This document shows positions 61,256 to 64,000 of a DNA stretch of 64,000 nt, piece after piece. The position numbers were made by a program, and so were the translations under genes. A model generated the notes under the pieces. That model had not been told where the DNA came from and ran no database searches. It saw nothing but the letters and a program-made list of their open reading frames with translations. The DNA comes from CAYMTR01 sp964393405 (GTDB taxonomy: Bacteria > Bacteroidota > Bacteroidia > Bacteroidales > Prolixibacteraceae), in NCBI GenBank assembly GCA_964393405.1, contig CAYMTR010000007.1, forward strand, positions 38,205-102,204, read 5' to 3'. Numbering within the stretch: the first letter of the stretch is position 1; every line of letters begins with the position of its first letter.

Positions 61256-62767
61256 TTATTGATGTTCTGTTCTTAAAAGATCATTAATAGTTTTAACAGG
61301 ATTAAAGGTTATTGCAGGAACCTCAACAAATATAGTATTCCAATCAGACATTGAACCATTCCAAAGGCCTGGAAGTTCTAAGGCTTTTAATTCCTGCCCT
61401 CCGTATGATTTTGATGAAATGAAACCTGTCTCAGGATCCCGAAATGATAAAAGATCGAATTTCCTTCCTTTATAATCTTTAGTACAACAAATTATATCAA
61501 CCGGATTGAAATGTGTCGATCTGTTCAATATATCAAACTGAGAATCATTATTTATGTCTATTTGGTCTTTCTCCACAATCTGTAGGGATATTGTTTTGTC
61601 AGGATTCACTGCAAAAAATGGCCCTCCACCCGGTTCTCCTTCATTTTTAACCATTCCACATATTCTTGTAGGACGATTTAATTTTTTCCTGAAAAATTCA
61701 ACCTTATCTTCATTTGAAACAAAATTGTTATCGAAATGAATAAACAATTCTTTCCTTAAGAAAAGATCAATTGATTTTAGAAGTTCAGTATTTTCAGCTG
61801 ATCCAACTTTATCCAGTTTCTCAAGATAAGTAAATGCTTTGTTTCTGACCGTAACTAAAAGTCCGGCAAGTATTTTTTTAAACCTTTTAGTTTCTGCTTT
61901 CAAATAATCCGGCACAACGTTGTCGATATTTTTGATGAAAATTACATCAGAATCTAGTTCATTTAGGTTCTCAAGTAGGGCACCGTGACCTCCGGGCCTG
62001 AAGATTAACCTTCCGTTTTCATCTCTTATCGGATTATTTTCAGTATCAACAGCGATAGTATCTGTAGATTTGTGTTGGTGTGAAAAGCTTACTTCAAATT
62101 GAACTCCAAATCTCTTCTGATATTCTATTCTTATTTTTGAATATAATTGTTCAAATTTTTCCTGATGCTCAGGAGAAACAGTAAAATGAACTCTTGATAA
62201 ACCATTCGAACCAGCACAATATGATGCAGTTTCAACTAAATGTTCTTCAAATGGAGTACGTGTATTTTTTTGATATTTATGGAAAGCAAGCTGCCCCTTT
62301 GGTAACTGTCCGTAATTCAATCCTTCCGGGTAAAGCAACAATTTTACAATTTCTTTTTTGCCACCTCTGCCTTCAGTAAGCTTCTTTAGATTGTCATAAA
62401 AAGCAAATTTTTCAATATTGGAGAAGAACTGATTCATATATTCATCCTCTTCTGCAATTCTATCAGCGTCTTCTTCTGTTGCTGCCTTATCTAAAAATGC
62501 AAAAAGATTTTTAAACATTCGGCTTGCAGCACCCGATGCAGGTACAAATTTTAATGCAACTAATCCGGTCGATAATGAATTTTCGAAGACCGAAACCAAA
62601 CGTTCTTCTTCCTCTTCAGATAATACTTTAATGCCATTATCTTCAGTTGCAGGACTTATAAGTTTTATTGGGGAAAAACCATGTCTAAAATGATTCAATT
62701 GAGTCTCAATACCCTCAATTGTTAGTCCTTGATATCCAATTTGTTCAAAATCTTTTTCATTAAGCAT
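61256..62767 (-). CDS. DUF4301 family protein, nucleotidyltransferase-like
   Basis: A 503-residue protein of a Bacteroidota-centred family of unknown function. Its motifs look like those of nucleotide-sugar pyrophosphorylases of the UDPGP type. An early FVPASGAASRMFK (about 74-86) resembles the PxxGxGxRM nucleotide loop. A central RPGGHGALLENLNELDSDVIFIKNIDNV parallels the GGHG..NIDN acceptor and metal region. This suggests a sugar- or nucleotide-activating enzyme, but no activity is documented by what I can see. First gene of the DUF4301-TPR-aroE run. Confidence 0.75.
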   Translation of the reverse strand: MLNEKDFEQIGYQGLTIEGIETQLNHFRHGFSPIKLISPATEDNGIKVLSEEEEERLVSVFENSLSTGLVALKFVPASGAASRMFKNLFAFLDKAATEEDADRIAEEDEYMNQFFSNIEKFAFYDNLKKLTEGRGGKKEIVKLLLYPEGLNYGQLPKGQLAFHKYQKNTRTPFEEHLVETASYCAGSNGLSRVHFTVSPEHQEKFEQLYSKIRIEYQKRFGVQFEVSFSHQHKSTDTIAVDTENNPIRDENGRLIFRPGGHGALLENLNELDSDVIFIKNIDNVVPDYLKAETKRFKKILAGLLVTVRNKAFTYLEKLDKVGSAENTELLKSIDLFLRKELFIHFDNNFVSNEDKVEFFRKKLNRPTRICGMVKNEGEPGGGPFFAVNPDKTISLQIVEKDQIDINNDSQFDILNRSTHFNPVDIICCTKDYKGRKFDLLSFRDPETGFISSKSYGGQELKALELPGLWNGSMSDWNTIFVEVPAITFNPVKTINDLLRTEHQ

Positions 62768-62901
62768 AACAGTACTCTTCCTTTTTTCTAAAAGTAGAAA
62801 TCTTCTTTAAATTATAACATCAAAAGTAATATAATCATTTTAAAAAATTGAAAAAAAAATAATTAACGCAATCAATGATTATTTTTGTTTTTATGCAAGA
62901 T

Positions 62902-63846
62902 ATGGAAAAAACTTACAATTGGGGACATACAAAAAGATATAACGACTTTTCATCTCATTTTAAAAAAATGTTTAATGAAAGAGTTCAGAAAGTGTCAATT
63001 GATGCTGGTTTTACTTGTCCTAACAGAGATGGATCTAAAGGTATAGGTGGCTGTACATTTTGCAACAATGTTACTTTTACTCCTGCATATTGCAATATTG
63101 AAAACAGCATTGAACAACAATTGAAAGTAGGAATTGAATTTTTTAGAAGGAAATACTCCTCAATGAAATTTCTTGCTTATTTTCAGTCGTATACAAATAC
63201 ATACGCTCCTCTTGAATACATTAAAAAAGTTTTTGAAACGACTTTAAAAAATCCTGAAATTTTAGGATTGGTAGTTGCAACCCGTCCCGATTGTTTGGAT
63301 GATAATATATTAGATTATCTTCAGGAAATATCAGTCAATAAATATGTTATGGTTGAATTAGGCGTTGAATCGTGCGAAAATTCAACTCTTGATTTTATAA
63401 ACCGATGCCATACATTTGAAGATTCTGTTTCTGCGATTGAAAATCTTGCAACAAGGGGCTTAAATAATTGTGTTCATATGATTGCTGGCCTTCCGGGAGA
63501 GTCGAAGGAGACAATTTTAAAACAGCCTGTTATTCTTTCGAAACTGCCCATCGGAAATTTAAAAATTCATCAGCTGCAAATTCATAAAGGAACAAAAATG
63601 GAAGAGCAGTATGATGAAACGCCCGAACTGTTTGGTGTTTTTTCTACTGTTGATGAATACACAGAACTTATGGCAGATTATTTAGAGCTTCTTAATCCTA
63701 AGATAATTGTTGAAAGATTTGTCAGTTATACTCCTTCTGCATTTCTTATTGCACCGGGGTGGGGATTGAAGAACTTTGAATTTGTTGCAAAATTGGAAAA
63801 ACTTTTGGAAGATAGGGATACTTGGCAGGGACGTTTGTTCAAGTAA
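62902..63846 (+). CDS. Radical SAM protein of the YhcC/TIGR01212 family
   Basis: A 314-residue enzyme starting at MEKTYNWGHTKRYNDFSSHFKK; earlier in-frame ATGs at 62875 and 62893 add residues that relatives lack. The [4Fe-4S]/SAM motif is unusual and diagnostic of the family: CPNRDGSKGIGGCTFC near residue 38-53, with the later MVELGVESCENSTLDFINR segment. Function is not established. A TATTTTTG -7-like element lies at 62880-62887. Followed by the hairpin at 63891-63946. Confidence 0.9.
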   Translation: MEKTYNWGHTKRYNDFSSHFKKMFNERVQKVSIDAGFTCPNRDGSKGIGGCTFCNNVTFTPAYCNIENSIEQQLKVGIEFFRRKYSSMKFLAYFQSYTNTYAPLEYIKKVFETTLKNPEILGLVVATRPDCLDDNILDYLQEISVNKYVMVELGVESCENSTLDFINRCHTFEDSVSAIENLATRGLNNCVHMIAGLPGESKETILKQPVILSKLPIGNLKIHQLQIHKGTKMEEQYDETPELFGVFSTVDEYTELMADYLELLNPKIIVERFVSYTPSAFLIAPGWGLKNFEFVAKLEKLLEDRDTWQGRLFK

Positions 63847-63882
63847 AACATATTTTTATACTCAAATAGTAATCACATAGTC

Positions 63883-63965
63883 ACCAAAACCCTACCACAT
63901 TCGTACTTTCTCCCTTTATTAAGGGAGAAAGTACGAATGTGGTAGGAATGTGGTATAGATATGGA
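63883..63965. repeat. Long perfect hairpin with 11-bp repeated units (hairpin B)
   Basis: A 26-bp perfect stem pairs 63891-63916 with 63921-63946 across a TATT loop. In 11-bp register the left side reads ACCAAAACCCT, ACCACATTCGT, ACTTTCTCCCT. The right side reads AGGGAGAAAGT, ACGAATGTGGT, AGGAATGTGGT, ATAGATATGGA, so the unit after the stem is a near copy of the last stem unit. The apex ACTTTCTCCC...GGGAGAAAGT is the same as in hairpin A at 19.9 kb, but the lower arms differ completely. No T-run follows. Confidence 0.9.
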
Positions 63966-64000
63966 AGCTGTTTCTTACCTCTTTATCTTGGCGCAAACAA

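Noticed and set aside
1..64000. tRNA, rRNA, CRISPR arrays, insertion sequences, prophage
   Set aside because: Gaps were read for cloverleaf-like or regularly spaced repeat patterns and coding regions for transposase or integrase motifs; none was found. A dedicated RNA search could still reveal a small RNA.

Overview
The window is a contiguous piece of chromosome from a low-GC member of the Bacteroidota, most like the free-living or marine Bacteroidales/Marinilabiliales. The evidence is: proteins with type IX secretion (T9SS) C-terminal sorting domains, a giant SprB-repeat protein next to a PorP/SprF-type outer-membrane protein, families largely confined to this phylum (DUF4301, DUF4924, DUF6132), weak or absent Shine-Dalgarno sites, and several promoter candidates of the Bacteroidota TAnnTTTG type. 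No rRNA, tRNA, CRISPR array, transposase, integrase or phage gene was seen.

Layout. 0-6 kb: a repeat-bearing leader, a GNAT/RimK-type ATP-grasp fusion, a secreted GH9 glycosidase and a GT4 glycosyltransferase. 6-14.3 kb: murB, uvrB, a secreted trypsin-like protease with a T9SS tail, and a three-gene FecBCD/BtuFCD-type ABC importer. 14.3-19.8 kb (minus strand): a hybrid histidine kinase, a thioredoxin-fold cell-envelope protein, and an ECF sigma factor/membrane protein/DUF4097 operon. 19.8-27.2 kb: a 685-bp gap with a long perfect hairpin, then the SprB-repeat adhesin and PorP partner. 27.4-31.5 kb: secA and lgt. 31.5-36.6 kb: an AT-rich gap with palindromes, an EamA transporter, two LytTR regulators (one with a degenerate receiver), an AI-2E family exporter and glyA. 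36.8-41.6 kb: a glycine-rich secreted protein, a PAP2 phosphatase, a GT39 and a GT2 glycosyltransferase (a probable lipid-linked sugar module), and tpx. 41.8-48.9 kb: housekeeping genes (M23/LysM hydrolase, udk, Dabb protein, manA, engB, prs, rplY, pth, S4 protein, DUF4924). 48.9-51.8 kb: a secreted papain-like peptidase, then a Crp/Fnr regulator, DUF6132 protein, thioredoxin lipoprotein and small ferredoxin. 52-64 kb: carB, a CAP protein, an MFS transporter, a CDF metal exporter with MarR regulator, a TM2 protein, aroE, a TPR protein, a DUF4301 protein and a YhcC-type radical SAM protein, ending in a second long hairpin.

How the genes work together. Much of the content serves the cell envelope: secretion (SecA, Lgt, T9SS cargo, PorP), wall synthesis and remodelling (MurB, M23), lipid-linked glycosyl transfer (GT2, GT39, PAP2) and envelope sensing (ECF operon). 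The rest is core metabolism and translation.

The most unusual signals are non-coding. Two hairpins about 44 kb apart (19.9 kb and 63.9 kb) have 26-32 bp perfect stems, share a nearly identical apex, differ completely in their lower arms, and are built on an 11-bp register with tandem unit duplications. No known family name could be assigned from the sequence alone. A structured, GC-richer leader before rplY and the pseudo-receiver LytTR pair are secondary points of interest. All calls are from reading sequence; no database search was run.
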